A stretch of 64,000 bases of DNA from the NCBI RefSeq assembly GCF_900112005.1, contig NZ_FOKK01000008.1:166523-230522 (forward strand), in the 5' to 3' direction. A program made the translations under genes and the position numbers. Of this stretch, positions 43,376-51,645 are shown in pieces (position 1 is the first letter of the stretch; each line of letters begins with the position of its first letter). The stretch comes from Algoriphagus aquimarinus. Its GTDB lineage: Bacteria; Bacteroidota; Bacteroidia; Cytophagales; Cyclobacteriaceae. Under the pieces are notes generated by a model. The model worked only from the letters and a program-made list of their open reading frames with translations. It had not been told where the DNA came from and searched no databases.

Positions 43376-43964
43376 TCTATATCTATTCTTATTGTTGCTT
43401 ATCCCTCCCAGGGAAATGGAGAGTAATGGCAATTCTTTGGATCACGGAGTCGGTGCGCTGTCACCAGTGGAGATCAACGAGAAAAGTCTTACTCTTCATC
43501 CCGACGTGGGGATGATGTACCGAGGAGTGTCTCCATTTACTGGAGCTAGTCTGAGCTATTATGCTACTGGTCAACTTGCAGAAAGAACAGAGTATCAGGC
43601 TGGAAAAAAGAATGGAAAATTTCAGAAATGGTTTGAAGATGGAAGTATTGCTTTCGAAGCAAATTATAGCAGCAACAAATTAAATGGTCCGGTTAAATCC
43701 TGGTGGAGCAATGGCAACATTCGCTCCTCAGGTAATTTTCTAAATGGAAGATCTGATGGGCTTCAGCAGCAGTGGTACAGTTCTGGCGCGAAGTTTAAAG
43801 AAATGAATATATCCGATGGAAAAGAGGAGGGAATGCAGCGTGCCTGGAGAGAAAACGGTAAAATATATGTGAATTACGAAGCCAAAAATGGACGAATTTA
43901 TGGTCTGAAACGATCAAACTTATGCTTCGAATTAGATGATGAAACAGTGATTAGAAATGACTAG
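43362..43964 (+). CDS. MORN-repeat (YwqK-like) protein
   Basis: A 200-aa protein with a weak signal peptide (INLYLFLLLLIPP). At least five MORN_2 repeats occur at about 62-185 (LSYYATGQLAERTEYQAGKKNG; WFEDGSIAFEANY; WWSNGNIRSSGNF; WYSSGAKFKEMN; AWRENGKIYVNY). These form a beta-hairpin stack used for protein or membrane contacts; YwqK relatives are often labelled antitoxins, but no toxin gene is adjacent. It overlaps the YHYH gene by 14 nt and the SCO1 gene by 8 nt, so all three are translationally coupled. Confidence 0.82.
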   Translation: MPFINLYLFLLLLIPPREMESNGNSLDHGVGALSPVEINEKSLTLHPDVGMMYRGVSPFTGASLSYYATGQLAERTEYQAGKKNGKFQKWFEDGSIAFEANYSSNKLNGPVKSWWSNGNIRSSGNFLNGRSDGLQQQWYSSGAKFKEMNISDGKEEGMQRAWRENGKIYVNYEAKNGRIYGLKRSNLCFELDDETVIRND

Positions 43965-44640
43965 ACTTACTTATATATTCTTAGTGCTACTTACAATCAC
44001 TTGTTCGGAAAAATCTGTTAACACCAGTTCTGTTTCCGAATCAACAGCTGAAACCAGCATTGATAAAGATCAACTCCCGTATTATCAAGAAGCTACGTTC
44101 ACCCCTGAATGGTATTCAAGTGCGGCAGATTTGCCAGAAAATTATCATCGGATTCCTGAGTTTAGCTTTCAAAACCAACAGGGAGAAACGATCTCCGATA
44201 AGGACATGGAAGGGAAGATTTATGTAGTCGATTTCTTCTTTACGACTTGTCCAGGGATCTGTCCAAAAATGACGGGAAATATGTCTCTTGTTCAGGAGGC
44301 ATTTAAAGACGACAATCAAGTTCAGTTGCTCTCGCATTCGGTGACTCCGGATTTTGATGATGTTTCGGTACTAAATGAATATGCTAAGGAACATGGAGTG
44401 GAAGCTGGAAAATGGCATCTGCTCACAGGCGATAGAGATCAGATCTATGAAATGGCCAGAAATCAATATTTCGTAGAGGAGGATCTAGGCTTGCTAAAGA
44501 AACCTGACGAATTTCTGCATACAGAGAATTTCATCCTGATCGATACGAATCGCCATATCCGAGGAATCTACAATGGACTAAATAAGACTTCTGTAAGTCA
44601 GTTGATTGCAGATATTAAGACCCTGGAGAGTTCGATTTGA
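43957..44640 (+). CDS. SCO1/SenC family copper-binding lipoprotein
   Basis: A 227-aa lipoprotein (LTITC, Cys16) with a thioredoxin-fold SCO domain at about 62-220. The Cu-binding CPGIC motif gives C98 and C102, and the third ligand is H188 in EFLHTENF. SCO proteins deliver copper to the CuA site of cytochrome oxidase or act as thiol reductases. No oxidase genes are in the window. Last gene of the sigma/CpxP-like/YHYH/MORN run; its start overlaps the MORN stop by 8 nt. A convergent terminator follows. Confidence 0.93.
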   Translation: MTRLTYIFLVLLTITCSEKSVNTSSVSESTAETSIDKDQLPYYQEATFTPEWYSSAADLPENYHRIPEFSFQNQQGETISDKDMEGKIYVVDFFFTTCPGICPKMTGNMSLVQEAFKDDNQVQLLSHSVTPDFDDVSVLNEYAKEHGVEAGKWHLLTGDRDQIYEMARNQYFVEEDLGLLKKPDEFLHTENFILIDTNRHIRGIYNGLNKTSVSQLIADIKTLESSI

Positions 44641-44731
44641 AATGGAGATCTTCAAAGCCCACACCATTGGCTGTGGTTTACCTTGACCAATTTTAAACCT
44701 GACATAAATAGAATTATTAAAATTCTTGCTA

Positions 44732-44768
44732 CCAAAAAAAAATGGCTGATCGTATGACCAGCCATTTT
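44732..44768. terminator. Bidirectional terminator between SCO1 and S9 peptidase genes
   Basis: Stem AAATGGCTG...CAGCCATTT (44740-44767) with a 10-nt apical part. On the minus strand nine T follow, on the plus strand only TTTTGTATT, so it mainly serves the minus-strand S9 gene and may also stop the SCO1 transcript. Confidence 0.8.
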
Positions 44769-44787
44769 GTATTATTGAAATTGATAT

Positions 44788-47154
44788 CTAATCCTCAATT
44801 AGTGTTTCGTTGAAGAGTTTGAGAATTCTCTTGTACTCATCTGTCCAAGAACTAGGCTCTACGAATCCGTGATCTTCTACAGGATAGATCGCCATTTCCC
44901 AATTGTCTTTTCCTAGTTCGATAAAACGCTGTGAAAGTCTTACTACATCCTGGAAGTGTACATTCACATCGACCATACCATGTGCCATGAGCAAGTTTCC
45001 TTTCAGACCTTCGGCAAAGTAAATAGGAGAGGAACGACGGTATGCAATCGGATCTTCTTCAGGAGTGTTCAAAATGTTGGCAGTGTATCCGTGATTATAA
45101 TGTGCCCAATCCGTAACTGAGCGAAGAGCAGCACCGGATTTGAACGTATCAGGAGCATTGAATAGCGCCATCAGCGTGATGAATCCACCGTAACTACCAC
45201 CATACAAACCAACTCGCTTAGGATCTACTCCATGATTAGCAACTAGGAAATTTACTCCATCTACTTGATCAGAAAGATCTTTTCCGCCCATATGACGATA
45301 AATTCCTGTTCTCCAGTCACGACCGTATCCAGCAGAACCACGGTAGTCAATATCTAATACGGTGTATCCCAAATCCGTCAATAGATTGTGGAACATGTAT
45401 TCCCTAAAGTAGCTACTCCACCATTTGTGGACGTTTTGTAGGTAACCTGCTCCATGTACGAAAACTACTGCTGCACCATTGCTTTTCGCTGGATCTGGTT
45501 TATATAATCTAGCAGGAACTTGAGCTCCATCTTCTGCAGTAAAACGTACGAGTTGAGGATCTCTCCAGTTGTAAGCTTTAAACTCGTCGCTCTGACCAGA
45601 AGTCAGTTTTTCAGCTTTTGCACCAACCTTATTGTCTTGTATGTAAAGTTCGGCAGGGACATTACTATAAGAGTAAATGATTGCCAGCTTTTTCTCATCA
45701 GGAGAAAGGGAAACTTCATTGTTTCCTGTCATGGTAGTAAGCTTATCCATTTTTCCACCTAGTACAGGCATCTTATAGAAGTGGCGCTCCCCTGGATCTA
45801 CTTCAGAAGTAGTTAAGTACCATGATTTTTTATCCTTAGAAAGGAATGGATCAAATACCTCATACTCACCTGAAGTAAGTGCTTTCTTTTTACCAGTAGT
45901 CACATCTAGCAAATAGAGATGCGAATAACCTGATTCTTCAGATTGGAAGTAAATGTGTTTGTTATCAGGAAGCCAGCCTAAAGTTCCAGCATAGAAAGAT
46001 CTGCCAATTCCTGGGCCTGAGATCCATGCTTCGTCTCTTTGACGATCAAGAGTCGTCAATTTACCTGTCTGCAAATCTACGGATGCTATCCAACGGTCTT
46101 TGTTATCTGCTGAGCCAATATTGACAATCGCACTTTTTCCATCAGGAGAAAAGTAAAGACCTGAAAACATTACGTCTCGGTCTTTCTCTTCCCAGGTTTT
46201 ATCAGGATAATCGGTGACGTAATCAGGCAAATCCTTGATACCAGGTAGGTCTGCTGCATTTAGGAAATAGACGGTGTCCCGTTGCAAGTCATAAATTCCA
46301 ATTTCTACCTTGGTAGGAGCGTTTCCTACTTTCGAGCGTGTATTGAGATCTACTGTGTAACCAGAAGCATCTACATAGTCTGGTACTTTGGTGTTTTTAT
46401 TGGAAGCTGAGGTGAAGATAGAAAAGGAGGCAAATTTACCATCTGGAGACAGTTGTAGACTACCTGGCGATTTTCCCTCTGTATAATAGACGAATTCTTC
46501 TTTTTCAGACTGATTGAAAGCCTCTCTGTAATCTTTACGCATCTTAGCGTTTTCCTTACGCTCACGAACCACAGCAAGAAGCTCTAGATTCTCTGATTCT
46601 AACCATTCTACTTTATCATCACCTTTAGATTTATCTTTAGGTTTTGACTCAGTGGAGATATTGGTTGCCTTTCTTACAGACTTATTTGCTCTATTCCAGA
46701 TATAAATATTGCCTTTAGAAGTGAATGCAATTTCTTGCTCATTTGCCATGAACTTAGGGTTATTAAAGTTCTCTGGCCATTCAATCAGCATTTCTGAAGT
46801 GCGTGAAGACATATTCTCAAGCATCAGTTTTTTATCCATCTGATACACTCGTAAAGATCTATCAGTATTGAATTCCTGCCCATCACGCTCATTGGCTTTC
46901 ATTTCTTTCCAGCTCACTTTAGAGAATTCTCCTTTGCTTGACAAACCCAATTTGTATAAGGAATCAGCAGGGTCTTTATCTTGGTTATATCTGAAGTAAA
47001 TGGTTTGGGAATCATCGCTCCAGGATGCATTGGAAGGGAAAGTTCCCATCCAGACTGGATCTCGCATGATGTAATCAACACTTAAAGTTGACTGTGCCTG
47101 AGCTTGCAAAAAGGCAATGCATAGCAAAGGCAGAAACAGTAGTTTTCGCTGCAT
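44788..47154 (-). CDS. S9 family prolyl oligopeptidase (dipeptidyl peptidase-like)
   Basis: A 788-aa exported serine peptidase with signal peptide (LLCIAFLQAQAQ). An N-terminal beta-propeller covers about 30-530 (WSDDSQTIYFRY; LSPDGKFASFS). The alpha/beta-hydrolase domain covers about 550-788. The catalytic triad is visible as S654 in GGSYGG, D729 in HGMVDVNV and H762 in EDHGF. It probably removes dipeptides or cleaves short peptides after proline or alanine in the periplasm. Monocistronic, with a strong terminator. The exact S9 subfamily (B or C) is not resolved. Confidence 0.93.
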   Translation of the reverse strand: MQRKLLFLPLLCIAFLQAQAQSTLSVDYIMRDPVWMGTFPSNASWSDDSQTIYFRYNQDKDPADSLYKLGLSSKGEFSKVSWKEMKANERDGQEFNTDRSLRVYQMDKKLMLENMSSRTSEMLIEWPENFNNPKFMANEQEIAFTSKGNIYIWNRANKSVRKATNISTESKPKDKSKGDDKVEWLESENLELLAVVRERKENAKMRKDYREAFNQSEKEEFVYYTEGKSPGSLQLSPDGKFASFSIFTSASNKNTKVPDYVDASGYTVDLNTRSKVGNAPTKVEIGIYDLQRDTVYFLNAADLPGIKDLPDYVTDYPDKTWEEKDRDVMFSGLYFSPDGKSAIVNIGSADNKDRWIASVDLQTGKLTTLDRQRDEAWISGPGIGRSFYAGTLGWLPDNKHIYFQSEESGYSHLYLLDVTTGKKKALTSGEYEVFDPFLSKDKKSWYLTTSEVDPGERHFYKMPVLGGKMDKLTTMTGNNEVSLSPDEKKLAIIYSYSNVPAELYIQDNKVGAKAEKLTSGQSDEFKAYNWRDPQLVRFTAEDGAQVPARLYKPDPAKSNGAAVVFVHGAGYLQNVHKWWSSYFREYMFHNLLTDLGYTVLDIDYRGSAGYGRDWRTGIYRHMGGKDLSDQVDGVNFLVANHGVDPKRVGLYGGSYGGFITLMALFNAPDTFKSGAALRSVTDWAHYNHGYTANILNTPEEDPIAYRRSSPIYFAEGLKGNLLMAHGMVDVNVHFQDVVRLSQRFIELGKDNWEMAIYPVEDHGFVEPSSWTDEYKRILKLFNETLIED

Positions 47155-47181
47155 ATTCGTATGGGTTTGTTTATTCTGTAA

Positions 47182-47517
47182 TCAATTAATTGCTTCAAGG
47201 AACTGATGTAGCTCAGTTTCAATTTGGATAAGTTGCGCTTGAAGATTTTCGTTTAGTTCCTGATAATCATCTAGGCTTTTCTCAATTTCTTCCAAAATTT
47301 TACGGGTTTTTTGAGCTCCTATATAGATCATAGTAGGCTTCGCTTTATGGCAGCGTTTTTTGATAGTATTAAAATCCTTTTGTTCATAAAAATCATTCAG
47401 TTCCTTTAAATCTTGGATGTTCGTTTCTAGAATAATCTGAACCATCTCTCTAATCATCTCTGGCTCGTCTTCGCCAAAATAATGATAAATCGATTGTTCA
47501 CTTATAAGTTGATACAT
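47182..47517 (-). CDS. HPt (histidine phosphotransfer) domain protein
   Basis: A 111-aa all-helical protein. The segment IKKRCHKAKPTMIYIGA places the phosphorylatable histidine at H57 within the HPt consensus (H-x-x-K-x-x-x-x-x-x-G-A). The flanking helices (DLKELNDFYEQKDFNTI; LEEIEKSLDDYQEL) give a four-helix bundle. Soluble, probably a relay between a hybrid histidine kinase and a response regulator. Neither partner is encoded in the window. It lies 27 bp upstream of the S9 gene on the same strand but is probably unrelated in function. Confidence 0.85.
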   Translation of the reverse strand: MYQLISEQSIYHYFGEDEPEMIREMVQIILETNIQDLKELNDFYEQKDFNTIKKRCHKAKPTMIYIGAQKTRKILEEIEKSLDDYQELNENLQAQLIQIETELHQFLEAIN

Positions 47518-47660
47518 AACTGGGGGATAAAGGGTCTAAGCTGTAAAAAAATGATTTAATCCTTCTTCATAAAATTAGACACATTTTTGAAAAAGTATAA
47601 TTTAAAACTAATGTCTTTCAATAATTCCTCAACATTTATCCTAAATAACCCATGATTGGC

Positions 47661-47668
47661 TAATTTTG
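47661..47668 (+). promoter_or_regulatory. Possible housekeeping -7 box (TAATTTTG)
   Basis: An exact match to the Bacteroidota TAnnTTTG element, 30 nt upstream of the 52-aa gene. No well-spaced TTG -33 box is seen, so the call is tentative. Confidence 0.35.
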
Positions 47669-47698
47669 CACTGTATCTAGTCTAAAGTCAATTACAAA

Positions 47699-47857
47699 AT
47701 GCCAAGGAATAAAAAGATATTTTTGATTCTGTTCGTGATATTTATGCTGATCATGTGCTGGATCGGATATGACATTTCACGGAGAACTACCTTCCCGGGT
47801 TCCAAGGGAAATCTGGAACAGCGAATAGGAGATGAATTGGAGAAAGGTGAAAAGTAG
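47699..47857 (+). CDS. 52-aa single-pass membrane protein
   Basis: ATG at 47699 to TAG at 47855-47857. A basic N-terminus (MPRNKK) leads into one transmembrane helix (about 7-25, IFLILFVIFMLIMCWIGYD), then a cytoplasmic or periplasmic ISRRTTFPGSKGNLEQR stretch and a charged tail (DELEKGEK). A -7-like box lies 30 nt upstream. From memory, short proteins with a YDISRRTTFPGSK-like block recur in Cytophagales, which argues for a real gene. No function is known. Confidence 0.72.
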   Translation: MPRNKKIFLILFVIFMLIMCWIGYDISRRTTFPGSKGNLEQRIGDELEKGEK

Positions 47858-47927
47858 CCTTCGCCAACTCTTGTACACCTAATGGATTACACTTTCTCGG
47901 TAGCCTTACTGAGCTAAAACCAACTCA

Positions 47928-48575
47928 ATGGATAACTTAATGACTCGCCAACTTGACCTTATTTTACGTGAGGGAGAAGTGGATTTTGAGCGAGATTTTG
48001 AATTAGAATTAGAACCTAAGTATTTGGATAAAAAAGGTCAGAATTGGCTTTCTGAAATCTACGATAATTTAGGTGGAATTGGTGAATTCCCATTGTTGGA
48101 AAAGCTTAAATTTGACTTCAAAATCGGCCGAAATTTATTCGTCTATGACGAAGAATTACACTTTAATAGGTACCGTTTAATTACTTTTAGATCAAGTCTT
48201 TACTCTGAATTAAATTTTCCATTTTCAGAAACTCAAAAGCGTTTGTCTAGAAGTTATGAGAAGGAATGTCTGAAGGTTGGTTTGCAACAAAGAATTTGGA
48301 ATGGAGTACCTATCGCGAAGCATTGTTTTGGAGAGGCAAGCGAGCCAGGAGATTTCTCAGGAAATGGTGCAAGTGGATGGAAACTTACTGCATACAATGA
48401 TGCTCAATTTGATCTCCAGACCAGGATTCATGGATATAAACTTTTCCGAATCACACCATTCGAAACGCTTATGACTGGTGGTTCCTTGAAGCGACTAGAT
48501 CAATTGCTTATCAATCCAAAAGAGGAACAGCGAGCTATGCTGTTAAATTGGTTTAATCGAAAATACCAAGGGTAA
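47928..48575 (+). CDS. Conserved hypothetical protein
   Basis: A 215-aa soluble, acidic N-terminal protein (LILREGEVDFERDFELELEP) not recognised as any family. Predicted mixed alpha/beta; no signal peptide, transmembrane segment or cysteine cluster. A second in-frame ATG four codons in could be the start. Downstream is the 428-bp palindromic repeat cluster, so it appears monocistronic or co-transcribed with the 52-aa gene 70 bp upstream. Codon use and length support a real gene. Confidence 0.7.
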   Translation: MDNLMTRQLDLILREGEVDFERDFELELEPKYLDKKGQNWLSEIYDNLGGIGEFPLLEKLKFDFKIGRNLFVYDEELHFNRYRLITFRSSLYSELNFPFSETQKRLSRSYEKECLKVGLQQRIWNGVPIAKHCFGEASEPGDFSGNGASGWKLTAYNDAQFDLQTRIHGYKLFRITPFETLMTGGSLKRLDQLLINPKEEQRAMLLNWFNRKYQG

Positions 48576-48624
48576 AACTTTTGCAGTTGACGACGTAGAA
48601 CAGTTAATGCGCTGTAAAACCTGA

Positions 48625-48990
48625 AAGCTTTATGCCCTTCGTAACTTTTGCGGTGAAAAAAACCTCTGCCATAAAAGACATAAAGAGAACAAAATAGGTA
48701 GGCAACTTACATGTAGATCATATGCCATTATTAAGACTATGAAAACTTTATGGCCTTTGTGACTTTTGTGGTTCAAAAAATTCTACAACAAAAGTCACAA
48801 AGAAAACAAAGTTACGGGATCTGCTCTAGGTGATACTTTGCCATTTTCTAAGCTATGAATATCTATGATGCTATGTGGTCCATTTTATTTTACCACATAG
48901 TCACATAGAAAACATACCCAATAATCTTACGTCATAGGTCAATGGTCTAGCTTCAAAAGATTTATGCCTTTTGTTCTTTGAGGTTAAAAA
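48625..48990. repeat. Cluster of four related palindromic intergenic elements
   Basis: Fills most of the gap 48576-49003. Element 2 has 16-bp arms TTTGTGACTTTTGTGG (48756-48771) and CAACAAAAGTCACAAA (48786-48801), one mismatch. Element 3 has CTATGTGGT (48871-48879) and ACCACATAG (48892-48900). Element 1 (48625-48700) is a decayed relative of element 2, and element 4 (48945-48990) a single arm. Similar elements lie at 22281-22341 and 22391-22450. No open frame of note. Confidence 0.72.
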
Positions 48991-49003
48991 CCCTTAACCT
49001 AGC

Positions 49004-49621
49004 TTAAGAAAACAATCCAAATATCTCCCGCTCGACTTTTTCCACCACGAAAGAGAAATCATCGGGATTTTCTACAAAATCCAGGTTGTTAACATCTATA
49101 ATCAATAATTTTCCCTCAGTATAGCCAGCGATCCATTCCTCGTAATGCGTATTGAGATTCTTTAGGTAATCAATCCGCATGGTCGTCTCATAACTTCTGC
49201 CACGCTTTTCTATCTGGCCTACGAGTTTGGGAATATCAGCTTTCAAGTAAATTAACAGGTCTGGAGCTTTCACATGTGCAACCATGCTAGTGAAAAGACT
49301 TTGGTAATTTTCGTAATCGCGCTCAGTTAGAAGCTGACTTTTGTAAAGATTAGCTGCAAAAATATAAGCATCTTCATAGATAGTCCTATCCTGAATAGTA
49401 GGTGTTTTACTTTCCTGAATAGTCCTAATTTGATTGAAGCGGGAGTTGAGAAAATAAACTTGAAGATGAAAAGACCAACGCTTCATATCCTCATAGAAAT
49501 CAGCAAGATATGGGTTGTTGTCTACAGCTTCGAATTCAGCCTTCCAGCCATAGTGTTTGGCTAGTTTTTCGGTTAATGTGGTTTTCCCACTACCTATATT
49601 TCCAGATACAGCGATGTGCAT
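49004..49621 (-). CDS. Deoxynucleoside kinase family protein
   Basis: A 205-aa cytoplasmic kinase that phosphorylates deoxynucleosides in the salvage pathway. The Walker A loop is GNIGSGKTT at 7-15 and the dNK DR motif is at 78-79 (IQDRTIYED). The lid region RGRSYETTMRIDYLKNLN has the arginines typical of deoxyadenosine/deoxyguanosine kinases. The start is 6 nt after the 3-hydroxyacyl-CoA dehydrogenase stop, so the two are co-transcribed. Base specificity is not resolved. Confidence 0.92.
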   Translation of the reverse strand: MHIAVSGNIGSGKTTLTEKLAKHYGWKAEFEAVDNNPYLADFYEDMKRWSFHLQVYFLNSRFNQIRTIQESKTPTIQDRTIYEDAYIFAANLYKSQLLTERDYENYQSLFTSMVAHVKAPDLLIYLKADIPKLVGQIEKRGRSYETTMRIDYLKNLNTHYEEWIAGYTEGKLLIIDVNNLDFVENPDDFSFVVEKVEREIFGLFS

Positions 49622-49627
49622 AGTTGA

Positions 49628-50518
49628 TTATTTACTGAATCGTGGAGAAACGATAGAGTCTTTGCTTCCAGCAGTGTATTTGTAAAATCCTTCACCGGTT
49701 TTTACTCCTTTGAAGCCAGCTTCTACCATATTAACAAGCAATGGGCAAGGAGCATATTTTGGATTGCCGAAGCCATCATGAAGAACTCTCAGGATGGAAA
49801 GACAAACATCTAATCCGATGAAATCTGCTAGTTGAAGTGGGCCCATAGGATGTGCCATTCCTAGCTTCATTACAGTGTCAATCTCATGCACTCCAGCCAC
49901 TCCTTCAAAAAGAGAATAAATCGCTTCGTTAATCATCGGCATTAGAATTCTATTTGCCACAAATCCAGGGTAATCATTCACTTCCACTGGGTCTTTGGAA
50001 AGCTTGCTGGCTAAGTCCATGATTTTAGCCGTTACTTCATCAGAAGTGGCATAACCACGAATTACTTCCACAAGCTTCATCACCGGAACAGGATTCATGA
50101 AGTGCATACCGATGACTTGCTCCGGTCTCTTGGTCGCGGCGGCTATTTTTGTTATAGAAATGGAGGAGGTATTACTTGCTAGGATTGCAGATTCAGGGCT
50201 GAATTGATCTATTTTTCTAAATATTTCAAGCTTGAGATCCATATTCTCGGTAGCAGCTTCTACTACCAAGTCGGCGGATTTGACACCAGCTTCCAGGTCA
50301 GTGAAAGTTTGTATTCTCACGAGTGCAGCATTTTTCTCATCTTCTGAAATCAATCCTTTTCCTACTTGTCTATCCAGATTTTTTGTAATTGTGGCTAATG
50401 CCTTGTCCAAAAATTCCTGCTTAATATCGATCAGGCTGACGTTATAGCTATGCTGCGCAAAAACATGCGCAATGCCATTTCCCATAGTTCCAGAACCAAT
50501 GACGGAGATGTTTTTCAT
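49628..50518 (-). CDS. 3-hydroxybutyryl-CoA (3-hydroxyacyl-CoA) dehydrogenase
   Basis: A 296-aa NAD-dependent enzyme oxidising 3-hydroxyacyl-CoA to 3-ketoacyl-CoA. The N-terminal Rossmann fold has GSGTMGNGIA at 8-17; the catalytic H139 is in IGMHFMNPVPVMKLVEVI with the E in the same motif. The C-terminal helical dimer domain includes DYPGFVANRILMPMINEA and LADFIGLDVCLSILRVL. Full length for the single-domain PaaH/Hbd class. First gene of a two-gene unit with the deoxynucleoside kinase. Confidence 0.94.
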   Translation of the reverse strand: MKNISVIGSGTMGNGIAHVFAQHSYNVSLIDIKQEFLDKALATITKNLDRQVGKGLISEDEKNAALVRIQTFTDLEAGVKSADLVVEAATENMDLKLEIFRKIDQFSPESAILASNTSSISITKIAAATKRPEQVIGMHFMNPVPVMKLVEVIRGYATSDEVTAKIMDLASKLSKDPVEVNDYPGFVANRILMPMINEAIYSLFEGVAGVHEIDTVMKLGMAHPMGPLQLADFIGLDVCLSILRVLHDGFGNPKYAPCPLLVNMVEAGFKGVKTGEGFYKYTAGSKDSIVSPRFSK

Positions 50519-50716
50519 AATGTGGTGATAAAATTTAAAGTTATAATTTGGGTCATTTTCAATGGATTTAGCCAGTTGAATGACTCAAAGCTACTCCTGA
50601 CTGATAGTATATCCAATTTTTTAACTTTCAATTGCTGACATTGTTTGTCATACAAGTTCAGTTTCAAACTGCGATTATTGCCTACCTTTAGACCATAAAA
50701 GAGCAATTACATACAC

Positions 50717-50812
50717 ATGAAATCGAGCATCACAAAGAACGTCACACACCGGGATGATTATAACCTTGCGAGATTCCATGTGACCGCTAAAAAACAAATT
50801 ATAAACACATGA
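50717..50812 (+). CDS. Possible 31-aa upstream ORF coupled to the CvfB gene
   Basis: ATG at 50717 to TGA at 50810-50812; the TGA overlaps the CvfB start as ATGA. The product (MKSSITKNVTHRDDYNLARF...) is basic and not recognised. A TACCTTTA box lies about 25 nt upstream. The stop-start overlap suggests translational coupling, but an ORF this short can occur by chance. No ribosome binding site is evident. Confidence 0.3.
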   Translation: MKSSITKNVTHRDDYNLARFHVTAKKQIINT

Positions 50813-51645
50813 AAGAACTTGGTTTAATCTCAAAATTACCCATCAATAGATTTACAGACTTCGGTGCTTATTTGGCGCTTAGTTCCGGTGAAGAACTTTT
50901 ACTTCCTAAAGGATACCTTCTTGGCGAGGAAAAAGAAGGAGACGAGATCGAGGTGTTTGTATACACAGATAGTGAAGATCGTCCTGTAGCCGTAACTCAA
51001 AAACCTCTGGCTTTGCTAGATCAGTTTGCTGTTTTGGAAGCAAAAGAAGTTACTTCTTTCGGCGCATTCGTGGATTGGGGACTTCCTAAAGATCTTTTTG
51101 TTCCAAAATCTGAAATGGGTAAAAACATGGAGGTCGGTCAGAAATACCTGATCAAAATCTGTGTAGATTTTAAAACGAACAGGCTCATCGGAGTCAATAA
51201 GTATAGAGATTTCATGCGTTTGGCTCCCTTTGATTGGGAGGAGGGCAAAGAGCTTGAAGGGATGATTTTCGAAGAAACAGAGCTAGGCTTCAAGGTTTTG
51301 ATCGATAGTGAATTCGAAGGCTTACTTTTCAAAAATGAGGTTTTTCAGCCTTTAGAGATTGGTGAGATCAGAAAAGTGTATGTGAAAAAGAACCGTGAAG
51401 ACGGTAAACTTGATTTGCAATTATTACCACCCGGCCGGATAAAGTACGACGAGGGATCAGAAAAAATACTTGCTATTTTAGAAGCTAAAGGGTTTTTGCC
51501 TTTGCACGATAAATCAACTCCTGAAGAGATTCAGGAGCAATTGAATATGAGCAAGAAGCATTTCAAACAATGCATTGGGCAACTATATAAAGCCAGAATG
51601 ATCCAAATCGAACCGGATGGGATCAGACTAAACGCATCGAATTAA
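50809..51645 (+). CDS. CvfB/YitL-type S1 RNA-binding protein
   Basis: A 278-aa cytoplasmic protein of the CvfB family: three S1-type OB folds (about 1-65; 70-140, AKEVTSFGAFVDWGLPKDLFVPKSEM; 145-210, EETELGFKVLIDSEFEGLLF) and a winged-helix end (about 225-275, SKKHFKQCIGQLYKARMIQI). CvfB binds RNA and affects virulence gene expression in Staphylococcus. Full length. The 3' end overlaps the ArsC-like gene on the other strand by 23 bp. Preceded by a possible 31-aa upstream ORF. Confidence 0.92.
   Translation: MKELGLISKLPINRFTDFGAYLALSSGEELLLPKGYLLGEEKEGDEIEVFVYTDSEDRPVAVTQKPLALLDQFAVLEAKEVTSFGAFVDWGLPKDLFVPKSEMGKNMEVGQKYLIKICVDFKTNRLIGVNKYRDFMRLAPFDWEEGKELEGMIFEETELGFKVLIDSEFEGLLFKNEVFQPLEIGEIRKVYVKKNREDGKLDLQLLPPGRIKYDEGSEKILAILEAKGFLPLHDKSTPEEIQEQLNMSKKHFKQCIGQLYKARMIQIEPDGIRLNASN

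Noticed and set aside
43362..43964. Antitoxin of a toxin-antitoxin pair (YwqK-like label)
   Set aside because: No toxin-like gene is adjacent; the gene is coupled to YHYH and SCO1 genes and carries a signal peptide.
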